Origin: RGIG5612 sp045604025
GTDB taxonomy: Bacteria; Bacillota; Clostridia; Lachnospirales; Lachnospiraceae
Direction of reading: 5' to 3'
Length of the DNA: 10,043 nt
Assembly (NCBI GenBank): GCA_045604025.1
Contig: JAZUNG010000068.1
Location: 1-10,043 of the forward strand
Shown here: positions 1 through 6,827 of the stretch, piece after piece
Numbering within the stretch: the stretch's first letter is position 1
Layout: each line of letters begins with the position of its first letter
Notes under the pieces: generated by a model
Databases searched by the model: none
What the model saw: only the letters and a program-made list of their open reading frames with translations
What the model was told of the DNA's origin: nothing
Made by a program: the position numbers and the translations under genes

Positions 1-431
1 ATACCCTCACTGATCAGAAACTGATGATAAGCCGCAGTCTCATCCGCTGGTATCAGCAGATCATCATCCACCGATGGCCTCAGATACGGCTGCGGATAGA
101 GATCCCTGCTGATCACACCTTTTAGCACAACAGGGTCCAGCCCCTGTGCCTGAGCATGAAGAATGAGTGTCAGGAATTCGTTGTTCTGGGTGATCTGGCG
201 GATGGATGACATCAGAGCCATGTCCCGATATTTGAAACGTATGGCTTTATCCGATTTTACGAACGAATCATTGCGAGCAATCCTGTCGTATACTAGTGGC
301 AGGATACTATGCTCATATGAAAGATTCAGGAGTGATTCCCATTTATCCTCAACTAAACGGTAGTTCGTTTCATCACTTGAACTAAGAGAATCGCTTATGA
401 TCTGCAGAAGTGTTCTCTGAACGTCATTCAT
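1..431 (-). CDS. Nucleotidyltransferase family protein (PF14907-like), C-terminal part beyond window
   Basis: The frame is open from an ATG at 431-429 to the window edge and gives 143 residues of a larger protein. The N-terminal 95 residues look helical. They are followed by PVVLKGVISRDLYPQP (about 100-115) and S120-x-D122-D-D124, the Lys-Gly, Arg-Asp and Asp-x-Asp pattern of the uncharacterised nucleotidyltransferase family PF14907. The gene at 8619-9950 shares this block almost residue for residue (PVVMKG, RD, YPQP, STDED). The complete relative is 443 aa, so roughly two thirds is probably missing here. The start overlaps the 3' end of the PqqD-like gene by 8 bases (ATGAATGA), so translation is likely coupled and the genes share an operon. 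What it transfers, and to what, is unknown. In some lasso-peptide and HPr-rel-A gene sets such enzymes sit beside kinase-like and PqqD-like proteins; the link here is inferred from context. Confidence 0.85.
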   Translation of the reverse strand, partial: MNDVQRTLLQIISDSLSSSDETNYRLVEDKWESLLNLSYEHSILPLVYDRIARNDSFVKSDKAIRFKYRDMALMSSIRQITQNNEFLTLILHAQAQGLDPVVLKGVISRDLYPQPYLRPSVDDDLLIPADETAAYHQFLISEG

Positions 432-720
432 CAGATGCATCCACGTGGACAGGGATCAGATAACCCTGTTTATAGAGTTCAGAAAAAATCTTGTCTAACC
501 TTTGCCTTGCCTCATCTTCAGATTGTCCAAAAAGTTTTGCAAATGTACGGATCACATCCGCGCTTGTACTGCCTTTCTCCATGATAGCCCAACAGCATGC
601 CCATAAACGCGGAAGAGGTCTGATAGTAGGACAATTCTCCCATACTTCGCGAGTTGCAGCCAAGATATCAACATCACATATTTTTAACCTTACAATACCT
701 GGTCTTATCTTATAGATCAT
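424..720 (-). CDS. PqqD-like small peptide-binding protein
   Basis: This gene encodes about 98 residues. I chose the ATG at 720-718 because it overlaps the stop of the kinase-like gene by one base (TAATG), a classic coupling junction; another in-frame ATG lies at 729-727. The sequence fits the PqqD fold: an N-terminal strand pair (KIRPGIVRLKICDVDILAATREVW), a middle helix around LWACCWAIMEKGSTSADVI, and a final helix ending SELYKQGYLIPV, matching the usual 'eeG-T-eeI ... L-x-x-x-GYL' ending. Proteins of this family, such as PqqD and the lasso B1 RiPP-recognition element, bind a leader peptide and present it to a modifying enzyme. HPr-kinase-like and nucleotidyltransferase genes flank it directly, so it may deliver a peptide or protein tail to one of them. 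No partner peptide is proven, and family membership is judged by eye from a short, divergent sequence. Confidence 0.72.
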   Translation of the reverse strand: MIYKIRPGIVRLKICDVDILAATREVWENCPTIRPLPRLWACCWAIMEKGSTSADVIRTFAKLFGQSEDEARQRLDKIFSELYKQGYLIPVHVDASDE

Positions 721-1421
721 TAATTGCAAACCTCTCTGATAGCTTCGTATAATAATTCTGATGACTTCCTGATATCATTGCTCATAAATCGAAAACAAGG
801 TACTTTGTCTACTATCATCTCTGTAATTCTTCCAGAATTCCGTATAACAGTTTCATTTTTAAACGACTGAAATACAAGGGGAAAGGAAAAGAAGGCGGCC
901 TCACCGTCAGGACACTTTTCAACCGAATCTTTCTCAGCTCTATGTATCAGAAAGAGTCCGGCTAATTGCGTTGTTGGCGCACCATGTAAACCTTCCTTAC
1001 CTGTCCATGGTGATGGATGAACTATGACATGATCATCTTTACATTCCAGAACTGGCTTATCACCATTGATCACGCTAAACTCATCCGGATGGTTGTTAAG
1101 TAATAATCTGGTGTGAGTTGATTTCCCCAACCCGCTTCCACCGGCGATCAAGATTGCTTTATCATGATGTCTCAGCGCAGAACCATGGAATACGCAGCAA
1201 TCTCTCTCCATTAGCACCTCTGAAACAGGCTGACACATTAGGCAGAACTCTCCGAATGCGTCTATATCATTGCCAGATCGTTCCCAGTCTGTAAAAGCCT
1301 GATCGGATACTATTACTGGTCCTAAAGCATCTTCTGTAATACCGGAACTGAACTTACGAAAAAAGCCCCGCGTATCTGGAAAGCGGAACTGACATGAAAC
1401 AGGCACTCCCGCGAGTGCCAT
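720..1421 (-). CDS. HPr kinase/phosphorylase C-terminal-domain-like kinase
   Basis: This encodes a stand-alone kinase-like domain of 233 residues from the ATG at 1421-1419, which has an AAAGGA about nine bases upstream. The frame also allows a TTG at 1451-1449, giving 243 residues. From the ATG, visible motifs are FHGSA (78-82), a P-loop GGSGLGKST (94-102), INGDKPV (118-124) and PSPWTGKEG (136-144). These are the signatures of the HPrK-like kinases found in Bacillota, including the group that phosphorylates lasso-peptide precursors. It lacks the N-terminal domain of true HPr kinase, so a role in carbon catabolite control is unlikely. Its stop overlaps the PqqD-like start by one base, and a 15-bp hairpin lies upstream. 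The probable activity is ATP-dependent phosphorylation of a Ser/Thr or similar group on a peptide or protein target; the target is unknown. Confidence 0.85.
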   Translation of the reverse strand: MALAGVPVSCQFRFPDTRGFFRKFSSGITEDALGPVIVSDQAFTDWERSGNDIDAFGEFCLMCQPVSEVLMERDCCVFHGSALRHHDKAILIAGGSGLGKSTHTRLLLNNHPDEFSVINGDKPVLECKDDHVIVHPSPWTGKEGLHGAPTTQLAGLFLIHRAEKDSVEKCPDGEAAFFSFPLVFQSFKNETVIRNSGRITEMIVDKVPCFRFMSNDIRKSSELLYEAIREVCN

Positions 1422-1464
1422 ATTAAATAATCCTTTGCAATTATCATTCAAAAGACGGACCTCT

Positions 1465-1500
1465 ACATGCAGCAGAGGGTATATTCCCTCTGTTGCATGT
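1465..1500 (-). repeat. Intercistronic hairpin, 15-bp arms
   Basis: The arms 1465-1479 (ACATGCAGCAGAGGG) and 1486-1500 (CCCTCTGTTGCATGT) are inverted around a 6-base loop. One position is unmatched: G-U in plus-strand RNA, A-C in minus-strand RNA. It lies between the 97-aa gene and the kinase-like gene. Neither strand has a U-run directly after the stem, so it is not a standard terminator. A role in attenuation, RNA processing or stability is inference. Confidence 0.7.
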
Positions 1501-1524
1501 TATAAAACTGATTACATGATTACA

Positions 1525-1818
1525 TCAGAAGATGCGATGATACTCATTTGACCAGTAACTTACTGGATATGTTTGCTCAAGCATCGCAAACCATCTATCA
1601 TATAGAATTTCATCTTCTGCAGTTATATCAGTATCGTTATCAATATATTCTTCAATTGATCCCTTTGCCTGGGTTATGGCATTTGCAAAATCATCTTGCA
1701 TCCACCCACGATGATTATTATCATCTGACCAGAGTGGGATATCGATTCCTAATGCTTCAAACAATGTCGCAAAATCCGCGTCATAAGAAATGTAAGGAGT
1801 TCTTGCCAATTGTTCCAC
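1525..1818 (-). CDS. Hypothetical acidic 97-aa protein
   Basis: I do not recognise this protein. It starts at a GTG (1818-1816) preceded by AAAGGAAGT and has no better in-frame ATG nearby. It is acidic, rich in Asp/Glu and aromatic residues (IPLWSDDNN, EEYIDNDTDITAEDE, YDRWFAML), and has no signal peptide, membrane segment or cysteine, so it should be cytoplasmic. It begins 10 bases after the membrane-anchored acidic protein gene and is followed by a hairpin and the kinase-like gene, so it is probably part of the same transcript. It could be an accessory subunit or a substrate of the kinase/PqqD/nucleotidyltransferase cassette, but its length and predicted globular character do not look like a leader-core RiPP precursor. 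The good ribosome binding site and operon position support it as a real gene; its function is unknown. Confidence 0.7.
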   Translation of the reverse strand: MEQLARTPYISYDADFATLFEALGIDIPLWSDDNNHRGWMQDDFANAITQAKGSIEEYIDNDTDITAEDEILYDRWFAMLEQTYPVSYWSNEYHRIF

Positions 1819-1828
1819 TTCCTTTCAA

Positions 1829-2209
1829 TTAATCTATAATGTCAAAACCTTCATCTGCTTCATATTCAACAACATAATCTCCGATCAACACCTCATCGTC
1901 ATCCATGAGATCAGTATTGTCATCTGTAGATACCATCTGATCTCCCATTTCGGAACTGGCAGATTCAATTTCAGTTCTTGAACGAGGTTCAGTTTCCGAA
2001 TCTGATGAAATCTGATCAGTTATTGACTCTGTTGTTGCATCATCATTTATGCTCGTAGCTTCTGTCACTAATACTTCCATCTCAACAGTTGTGTCTGCCG
2101 AGATTATCTGCTGCTGGTTCTCACCTGTCCCTTTAGTCAACATTATGATCACCAATACTGCTATAATGACGATTGCTGCGCCTATGATGATTAATAATCT
2201 GCGTTTCAT
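1829..2209 (-). CDS. Membrane-anchored acidic protein, 126 aa
   Basis: The ATG at 2209-2207 is preceded by TAGGAG with good spacing. The protein begins with MKRR followed by one strongly hydrophobic helix (about residues 5-25, LLIIIGAAIVIIAVLVIIML), which reads as a signal anchor or uncleaved signal peptide: positive N-terminus inside, the rest outside. Residues 28-126 are low in complexity and rich in Ser, Thr, Asp and Glu (TTESITDQISSDSETEPRSRTE), ending in GDYVVEYEADEGFDIID. No enzyme motif or cell-wall sorting signal is visible. It sits between the giant surface protein gene and the 97-aa gene, same direction, with short gaps. The Ser/Thr-rich acidic tail could be an outward spacer or a modification target, but that is only a guess. 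The gene call is firm; the function is not known. Confidence 0.78.
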   Translation of the reverse strand: MKRRLLIIIGAAIVIIAVLVIIMLTKGTGENQQQIISADTTVEMEVLVTEATSINDDATTESITDQISSDSETEPRSRTEIESASSEMGDQMVSTDDNTDLMDDDEVLIGDYVVEYEADEGFDIID

Positions 2210-2222
2210 TTATACTCCTAAC

Positions 2223-2251
2223 GGTCTGTGCAGATGTGCTCTGCACAGACC
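2223..2251 (-). repeat. Perfect 12-bp hairpin between surface-protein gene and anchored-protein gene
   Basis: GGTCTGTGCAGA (2223-2234) and TCTGCACAGACC (2240-2251) are perfect inverted arms with a 5-base loop. In the minus-strand transcript it ends three bases before the AGGAG of the 126-aa gene. There is no U-run, so it is a poor intrinsic terminator. It may protect the 3' end of the long upstream message or limit access to the ribosome binding site; both are inferences. Confidence 0.75.
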
Positions 2252-2265
2252 ATCAATTAATATAG

Positions 2266-5200
2266 TTAGTTGAGAGATATATCAATATCCCTGATGTTCT
2301 GCTGGATGCCATATACTTTGACATTATCATACGTTGTCCAGTATGCCTGGCAGCCAGTGTATTCATCAACTACAGTTGTACCTTCATCTCCGCCGCCGTA
2401 GACAACAGTCAGATAACCAGGAAGTTTGAACTGAGAATCAGCTGTGATCGTGGTCGGTGCTGTATCACTATTGTTCTGTGTTAACGTGAAACTCTGAGAG
2501 AATGCACCTAGTATATCTGAATTATTCAGTTTGATTCCACCCTCGCGGTAGATGCTGGTATCTGTCACTGAGAGGAAGTGCAGGCTCACTACATCTCCTT
2601 TTCCGTAATCGTCACGGATAGTAACAGCTACGGGTTTTGCGAGATAGCTTGTAGGAACTTCCTTCAGATAATAAACTGCACCAGTGTCACCAGGATTCCA
2701 TTTTTCAGCGGTTCTGGCTGCTTTATATCTTGTCCAGTAGCTGTCTGCTATAGAGCAGCCGGTCTTAACATCTCCGCCTTCAAACTCCAGACCAGCTGCA
2801 GCTGCATTTCCAGCAGCATATACCGCAAATCCACCGTAGTAGTGTGAGGTATACTGTGTCAGGTTTACTGTACCGTCCTTTTTAAATCCTGTTGTGAACG
2901 CCCAACGGTCAGTGGTATCGCCCTTTACAACAGTCTGGAACTTACCGGTTGCTGTATGGTAGATATAGAAGAGCTCTTCCCAGATAGCATATACAGTATT
3001 GTCGACTGGTGTTTTATCGTCTACACCAACTATTGTATCAAGAGGGAATGATGTTCCTGTTCCATCTGCCTTGGTATTCCACTCTTTCAGACGGTATCCA
3101 CGTCCGGGAACCATTTCATTGTCAACTATTACACCTCTTTCAACAGCAGCTGCACTCAGAAGAGACAGACCTTCGTTGATCTTCAGGTTGTTGATTGAAT
3201 ATGTGCCATCCTCATTCTTAACAAACTCAGGTGCGTATGAACCAGCTTCATCAGCTGTTACAGAAGCAATGATATTAGAAATCTCTGTGTCTGCAGCAGT
3301 TGTAAAGACACCACCATTTGGATCAAATGTGATATGAATAACCTCAACTGGCAGAACCTCAACTGGCTCAAGTACTGGATAGATCCAAATAAGTGATTTG
3401 TCGTCTGACAGTCTTGCCAAAATCTGGAATACATCACCTGGCTGATATACGTTACCATTGTAATACCAGCCAACAAAGTTATATCCTGAAGGAATAACAC
3501 CCATCTTATCCAATATTGCCGAATCAGACTGGTCTGCATATTTAGCACCATCAACAGGAGAATTAGCGCCTACTACACGATCTCCAGCTTGTTCACTACC
3601 CTCCGGATAAACAAGTGCATTTCCATCTTCATCTACAGCGTCAACAGAATATCTTACCTGATATTCACCAGTACGACGCCACTGTGCTTGGATGATGGTA
3701 TTACGTGTGATTTCAGTGTAGCTCTTGAATGGCTTCATGTTTTCCACACCATCGGTGATATCGTACCAACCTATCAGTCCATATGCATCTTTCTCATAGG
3801 AATACTGTGTTTCAGTATCTAGCCACGCCTGAGCCTCAGAACCACTATGCGCAACAGTACTACCATCACTAAATGTCTGAACCCAATCATTAGGCACTGT
3901 ATTACTGGTATAATAAGCAGTTCGAGGATTGATACTCATGTATCTATAATGCCAGATATCATCACTTCTATCTGTCTCAAACTCGTCGTAGTAATAATAG
4001 TAAGGTGTTCCTGTACCCTTATACTCAATATAGTTACGCTCGATATTGTCATATGTATAAGTGGTCTTATCACCATAAGTTACCCAACGCCATGTTGCCT
4101 GGCCAGTCATTAACTGTCCGCCATTAGGATCAATTTTGATATAGAAGTGGAGCATCTTCTTGCCGGCATAAACCTTAGTTCCCTTTAAAGGCATACCACC
4201 AAGCACTGTATATTTATAGGTTACATTGCCAGAATCTGTGCTTACTACAACAGTATGATCCGTTTCATTATGTTCAACATATGCATCGCCAAGCTCACTT
4301 GCAATATTGCTTCCAAATAGAGCTAATACTGTGCATGCCTGATCCAAATACCAGAATCCGTCCCACTCATAACCAGCCTGACCCAAATCTATATTGGCTG
4401 TTTCGGCAGCGGTAGGCTTAGCGCCAGAGAGAGGAGCCTCATAAGGCAACTCTTTTTCAGTCAACAATTCACTGTTGTTCAAAGGATTTAAGAACTTAAT
4501 CTTATATTTTTCGCGCTCAAGTCGGATATGGAGATTATTATTTAAAGTTACACTAGCAGGACTATAATTATGAGATCCATCTGCATTTGTCGTGCTGTTA
4601 ACAGGCGTATAAGTTCCACTTGCACTATTTCCAAGACGGTATCCCACAATCTTAAATCCCACGTATTTATCAGTAAAGGAGAATGTGGCTCCATTTACGG
4701 CAACTGCGGAGATATTTGTAGAAGTTGGATAAGTCGATCCATCCGTATTTTGCTGATAAAAATACACATTTCGCAAATCATTACGCTGGACTTTAAAAAT
4801 GCGGATTTCTTTTTTTGTGGAATCGTATGTATCTAAGTCCAGCTTAAACTGACCCAGAATGGTGATTCCAGGAAATACAGTGCCGCTTTGCCTGTTTGTG
4901 CCTCCGGTGTATTCGTCACTATAATAACGCCATACATAACCGGATCCAGGAGAAGGCCAATCATTATCATAGCCAGCTTGAGTCCAATTCTGACCATATA
5001 GACCAGTATATGTATCTGCATATCGATCATTTGTCCAGTTCTGACTATTATACGCAACAGGAGGGGTATATCCTGCTGATGATCCCCAGCCACCATCAGA
5101 ATAACTGCCTGCCGTCTTATAGAACCGCATTGTAATCAGATCCCGATCAAAGTACACATTCAAAATTGTTGATCCATCTTCAGCGGCAGTAACTGTAGTA

Positions 5201-5898
5201 TTACCAACAGAATCATCATAATAATTTGCATATGTGAAGCCTACGCCGGCTTTAGCTGTATTAGTATCCTCTGTACGAGGGGTTAGTGTCATTCCTGTAG
5301 TTACAGCTCTGCCATTTACCGTAGTAATAGGTTCAGTCTGTCCTCCATAGGAATATGTCTTCTTTGAATGATCTGTTAAGGTTTTATCATTGTCGACATC
5401 CTGATACCAGTAAGCTACTACATAAGATGTATTGCCACCTTTCCAGTGGCCATACAGTACTACTTCTCCATTATCATTTAGAAGATTTGACAGCTGCTCA
5501 AATGACTGTGTGAAATCAAAGAAACCACTGGTCTCGGCTTCAACATAGTCTGTGTCAGGCACATTGTATACCCACCCATCAAATGCATAACCACGCATTG
5601 TCGGATCATCTGGCTCTGCAGCGCTTGCATTTTCGCTATCAGCAGTTAGGAAATATGGTTCAACATAACTAGCACCCATACCGGTTCCAGCTGAAACAAA
5701 TACTATCCACAGACCAGAATAGAAAACAGGATACACATCTGTATCTTCTTCGAATTCAACTACTCCATTATTAAGTAATGGACGACTACCGACAGTATCA
5801 CCTGTATCTTCACTAGCATCTGTACCAGGAGTCAAAGACCAACCCATAAATTTCAGGGTTGTTTTAGGAGCAGGTACTGTAACATCACTCATATCCAT
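2266..5898 (-). CDS. Giant InlB-like (Listeria-Bacteroides repeat) surface protein, 5'-truncated
   Basis: The first ATG is at 5898-5896 and gives 1210 residues. The protein is a series of Listeria-Bacteroides (Flg_new/InlB B-repeat) type modules, seen as repeated strand-and-'GW' blocks: FMGWSL (about 17), FDGWVY (about 108), YEWDGFWYLD (about 510), IKIDPNGGQL (about 587), GLIGWYD (about 710), NFVGWYYNG (about 808), ITFDPNGGVF (about 857) and LKEWNTKADGTG (about 930), ending with a different C-terminal region to SLN. Such proteins are normally secreted or wall-bound adhesins. No signal peptide, LPxTG signal or membrane segment is present. The frame stays open with module-like sequence to 6300, the 5898 ATG has only a weak SD-like AAGG, and it lies mid-module. 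The export end therefore seems lost, and the gene is probably a pseudogene or silent segment. Confidence 0.8.
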   Translation of the reverse strand: MDMSDVTVPAPKTTLKFMGWSLTPGTDASEDTGDTVGSRPLLNNGVVEFEEDTDVYPVFYSGLWIVFVSAGTGMGASYVEPYFLTADSENASAAEPDDPTMRGYAFDGWVYNVPDTDYVEAETSGFFDFTQSFEQLSNLLNDNGEVVLYGHWKGGNTSYVVAYWYQDVDNDKTLTDHSKKTYSYGGQTEPITTVNGRAVTTGMTLTPRTEDTNTAKAGVGFTYANYYDDSVGNTTVTAAEDGSTILNVYFDRDLITMRFYKTAGSYSDGGWGSSAGYTPPVAYNSQNWTNDRYADTYTGLYGQNWTQAGYDNDWPSPGSGYVWRYYSDEYTGGTNRQSGTVFPGITILGQFKLDLDTYDSTKKEIRIFKVQRNDLRNVYFYQQNTDGSTYPTSTNISAVAVNGATFSFTDKYVGFKIVGYRLGNSASGTYTPVNSTTNADGSHNYSPASVTLNNNLHIRLEREKYKIKFLNPLNNSELLTEKELPYEAPLSGAKPTAAETANIDLGQAGYEWDGFWYLDQACTVLALFGSNIASELGDAYVEHNETDHTVVVSTDSGNVTYKYTVLGGMPLKGTKVYAGKKMLHFYIKIDPNGGQLMTGQATWRWVTYGDKTTYTYDNIERNYIEYKGTGTPYYYYYDEFETDRSDDIWHYRYMSINPRTAYYTSNTVPNDWVQTFSDGSTVAHSGSEAQAWLDTETQYSYEKDAYGLIGWYDITDGVENMKPFKSYTEITRNTIIQAQWRRTGEYQVRYSVDAVDEDGNALVYPEGSEQAGDRVVGANSPVDGAKYADQSDSAILDKMGVIPSGYNFVGWYYNGNVYQPGDVFQILARLSDDKSLIWIYPVLEPVEVLPVEVIHITFDPNGGVFTTAADTEISNIIASVTADEAGSYAPEFVKNEDGTYSINNLKINEGLSLLSAAAVERGVIVDNEMVPGRGYRLKEWNTKADGTGTSFPLDTIVGVDDKTPVDNTVYAIWEELFYIYHTATGKFQTVVKGDTTDRWAFTTGFKKDGTVNLTQYTSHYYGGFAVYAAGNAAAAGLEFEGGDVKTGCSIADSYWTRYKAARTAEKWNPGDTGAVYYLKEVPTSYLAKPVAVTIRDDYGKGDVVSLHFLSVTDTSIYREGGIKLNNSDILGAFSQSFTLTQNNSDTAPTTITADSQFKLPGYLTVVYGGGDEGTTVVDEYTGCQAYWTTYDNVKVYGIQQNIRDIDISLN

Positions 5899-6300
5899 AG
5901 ATGCCTTGCCGGTTTCTTCGTTTATCGCAAGCTGCTTGCGTTCCAGAACTACTTTTCCAGCAGCATACTGCCAGAATGTTATATAAATAACATTTCCATA
6001 ATGAGCCTTAATATAAATGTCTTTAGTTTCTGTTACGGTGATGGGAGTACCAAATTCAACCTGTGAACCATATGTATTGTTTTCCCAGTAATACCATCCA
6101 TTGAATGCTTGATTATTAAGCAGACCAGGAGCAGGTACTTCCTGTAAGCTCTCACCGTTCTTGATAATCTGCGATGTAACAGTCTCACCAGCTGTATTCA
6201 GGAAAGAATAAGGATTGCCATTGCCATCCAGGAAATGATAAGTGATACGAGGGGTTACGTCCTCGCCACCATCTACAATAGTGAGGACTATAATTTGTAA
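5899..6300 (-). pseudogene. In-frame upstream extension of surface protein without start codon
   Basis: The surface-protein frame continues for 134 codons above the first ATG and is closed by TAA at 6303-6301. It contains no ATG, GTG or TTG. The sequence is clearly module-like (TPRITYHFLDGNGNPYSF, FNGWYYWENNTYG, VIYITFWQYAAGK), so homology extends at least to about 6260. The last codons near the stop (LQIIVLTIVDGGED) are where coding similarity appears to end. The likely history is a deletion or replacement that removed the signal peptide and start. Confidence 0.72.
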
Positions 6301-6376
6301 TTAGAAATATATGGTTTTGCAGGAAATCAATGTTTAGATGAAAAACCGATGCAGGAAACGAAGAACTGATGATTCT

Positions 6377-6450
6377 GTCTGCAGTAGATGCACCAGACTG
6401 CCGGAAACAGATGTCCGAAATGTAATAGAAGTGCCGGCATGGCTGCAGAC
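6377..6450. repeat. Nested inverted repeat (possible structured RNA)
   Basis: The outer arms GTCTGCAG (6377-6384) and CTGCAGAC (6443-6450) are perfect. Inner arms TGCCGG (6399-6404) and CCGGCA (6434-6439) are also perfect, and CCA (about 6393-6395) can pair with TGG (6440-6442). The whole 74-base segment can fold as one interrupted stem on either strand. It lies between a good translation start and the broken surface gene. I do not recognise it as a known riboswitch. Confidence 0.5.
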
Positions 6451-6468
6451 ATAGTGAGAGGACTGCCG

Positions 6469-6494
6469 CTACGGTTTGATCATATAAATCCCCT
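6469..6494 (-). promoter_or_regulatory. Ribosome binding site with four-codon ORF
   Basis: On the minus strand AGGGG (6494-6490) is followed after six bases by ATG (6483-6481), then ATC AAA CCG TAG. The spacing is ideal, yet the reading frame stops after four codons. It may be the relic start of the surface protein, whose frame it shares, or a leader peptide. It follows the candidate promoter at 6537-6565. Confidence 0.4.
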
Positions 6495-6536
6495 CACATT
6501 GATCATTCTGGAACAAGAAAACCAGAATGTGACAAG

Positions 6537-6565
6537 ATTTTATACTAATATTGCATGAAAATCAA
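6537..6565 (-). promoter_or_regulatory. Candidate sigma-A-like promoter
   Basis: TTGATT (6565-6560) and TAAAAT (6542-6537) on the minus strand are 17 bases apart, close to the vegetative consensus. Transcription would start near 6530 and run toward the four-codon ORF and the surface gene. It probably drove the surface-protein operon before the 5' end was lost. Confidence 0.4.
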
Positions 6566-6591
6566 TGTTGAACTGTGATAATTCTCAGCGT

Positions 6592-6616
6592 ATGATTCCG
6601 TATAGTTTGAACAACT
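6592..6616 (-). repeat. 25-bp direct repeat, distal copy (att-like); relic of nucleotidyltransferase 3' end
   Basis: This copy is identical to 8626-8650. Read on the minus strand in the equivalent frame it gives TAG, then LFKLYGIIR and a TGA stop at 6587-6585. It is thus the last nine codons of a nucleotidyltransferase-like gene with nothing of that gene before it. Confidence 0.8.
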
Positions 6617-6634
6617 AGACTGTGTAGAGAAATA

Positions 6635-6778
6635 TCAGATGACTTTCTCATACCACTTTGAAACGATGTTTGTGGTGACATCATAAAGCTGGATATTGAT
6701 CAGATTTTCAATTGCTTGCTGCAAATGATATGCAGCTATATTCATAATGCTCTTTACTGCTTTTTCCTTCAATAGGGA
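6635..6778 (-). pseudogene. HEPN-domain gene fragment
   Basis: A 47-codon open stretch, with an internal ATG at 6745-6743, contains NIAAYHLQQAIENL. This matches the hallmark HEPN-domain helix pattern (A-x-YHLQQA-x-E-x-L). Both ends lack the rest of the domain and it stops after KWYEKVI, so it is only a relic. HEPN proteins are often partners of nucleotidyltransferases in toxin-antitoxin modules, but this fragment cannot be functional by itself. It overlaps the DUF4143-like fragment in another frame, so the exact break lies near 6745. The match is short and the call is tentative. Confidence 0.4.
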
Positions 6779-6821
6779 TTACTCTGTTATCACATTCTAT
6801 AACAAAATCCAACTCTCCTAG
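6708..6821 (-). pseudogene. DUF4143-type ATPase C-terminal fragment
   Basis: The frame from 6821 to the TGA at 6710-6708 reads GELDFVIE, six residues, then VIPIEGKSSKEHYEYS. This is the pattern of the nuclease-like C-terminal DUF4143 domain of AAA ATPases (EIDF-hydrophobic ... VIPIE-x-KS-x-K). Everything upstream is missing: an in-frame TGA precedes it, seven bases from the toxin stop. About 25 residues match, so this is a decayed relic left beside the toxin gene. A chance match is possible but unlikely given both conserved blocks at the right spacing. Confidence 0.5.
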
Positions 6822-6827
6822 ACAGTT

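Larger units (their letters stand above)
6301..6591. other. Intergenic remnant upstream of surface gene
   Basis: No credible gene is seen on either strand. The stretch holds a promoter-like element (6537-6565), a ribosome binding site with a four-codon ORF (6494-6469), a nested inverted repeat (6377-6450), a small hairpin (CATTCTGG / CCAGAATG, about 6504-6528) and an 11-bp direct repeat AAATCAATGTT at 6324-6334 and 6559-6569. The ATG at 6483 is in the frame of the surface gene, but at least three stop codons separate them. Confidence 0.55.

Noticed and set aside
163..363. Plus-strand ORF opposite the partial nucleotidyltransferase
   Set aside because: It is a shadow of a well-supported minus-strand gene, with no family motif.
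1510..1525. Tandem GATTACAT x2 as a minisatellite or regulator site
   Set aside because: Only two units, spanning the end of a gene; likely chance.
1..2209. Complete lasso-peptide biosynthetic cluster
   Set aside because: The kinase-like, PqqD-like and nucleotidyltransferase genes fit, but no precursor peptide, transglutaminase-like protease (B2), cyclase (C) or exporter is visible.
2223..2251. Rho-independent terminator after the surface gene
   Set aside because: The stem is strong but no U-run follows on either strand, and the next ribosome binding site begins three bases later.
2578..5135. Several plus- and minus-strand ORFs within the surface-protein gene
   Set aside because: All lie inside the long coding frame, have low-complexity translations and no ribosome binding site; they are shadows of the repeat-rich gene.
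6304..6480. Hydrophobic minus-strand frame (SAAMPALLLHFGHLFPAV) as the lost signal peptide
   Set aside because: It is in a different frame from the surface gene, has no ribosome binding site, and stops before the coding part.
6324..6569. 11-bp direct repeat (AAATCAATGTT) as ends of a small insertion
   Set aside because: The repeat is AT-rich and short, and the enclosed segment has no transposase or terminal inverted repeats.
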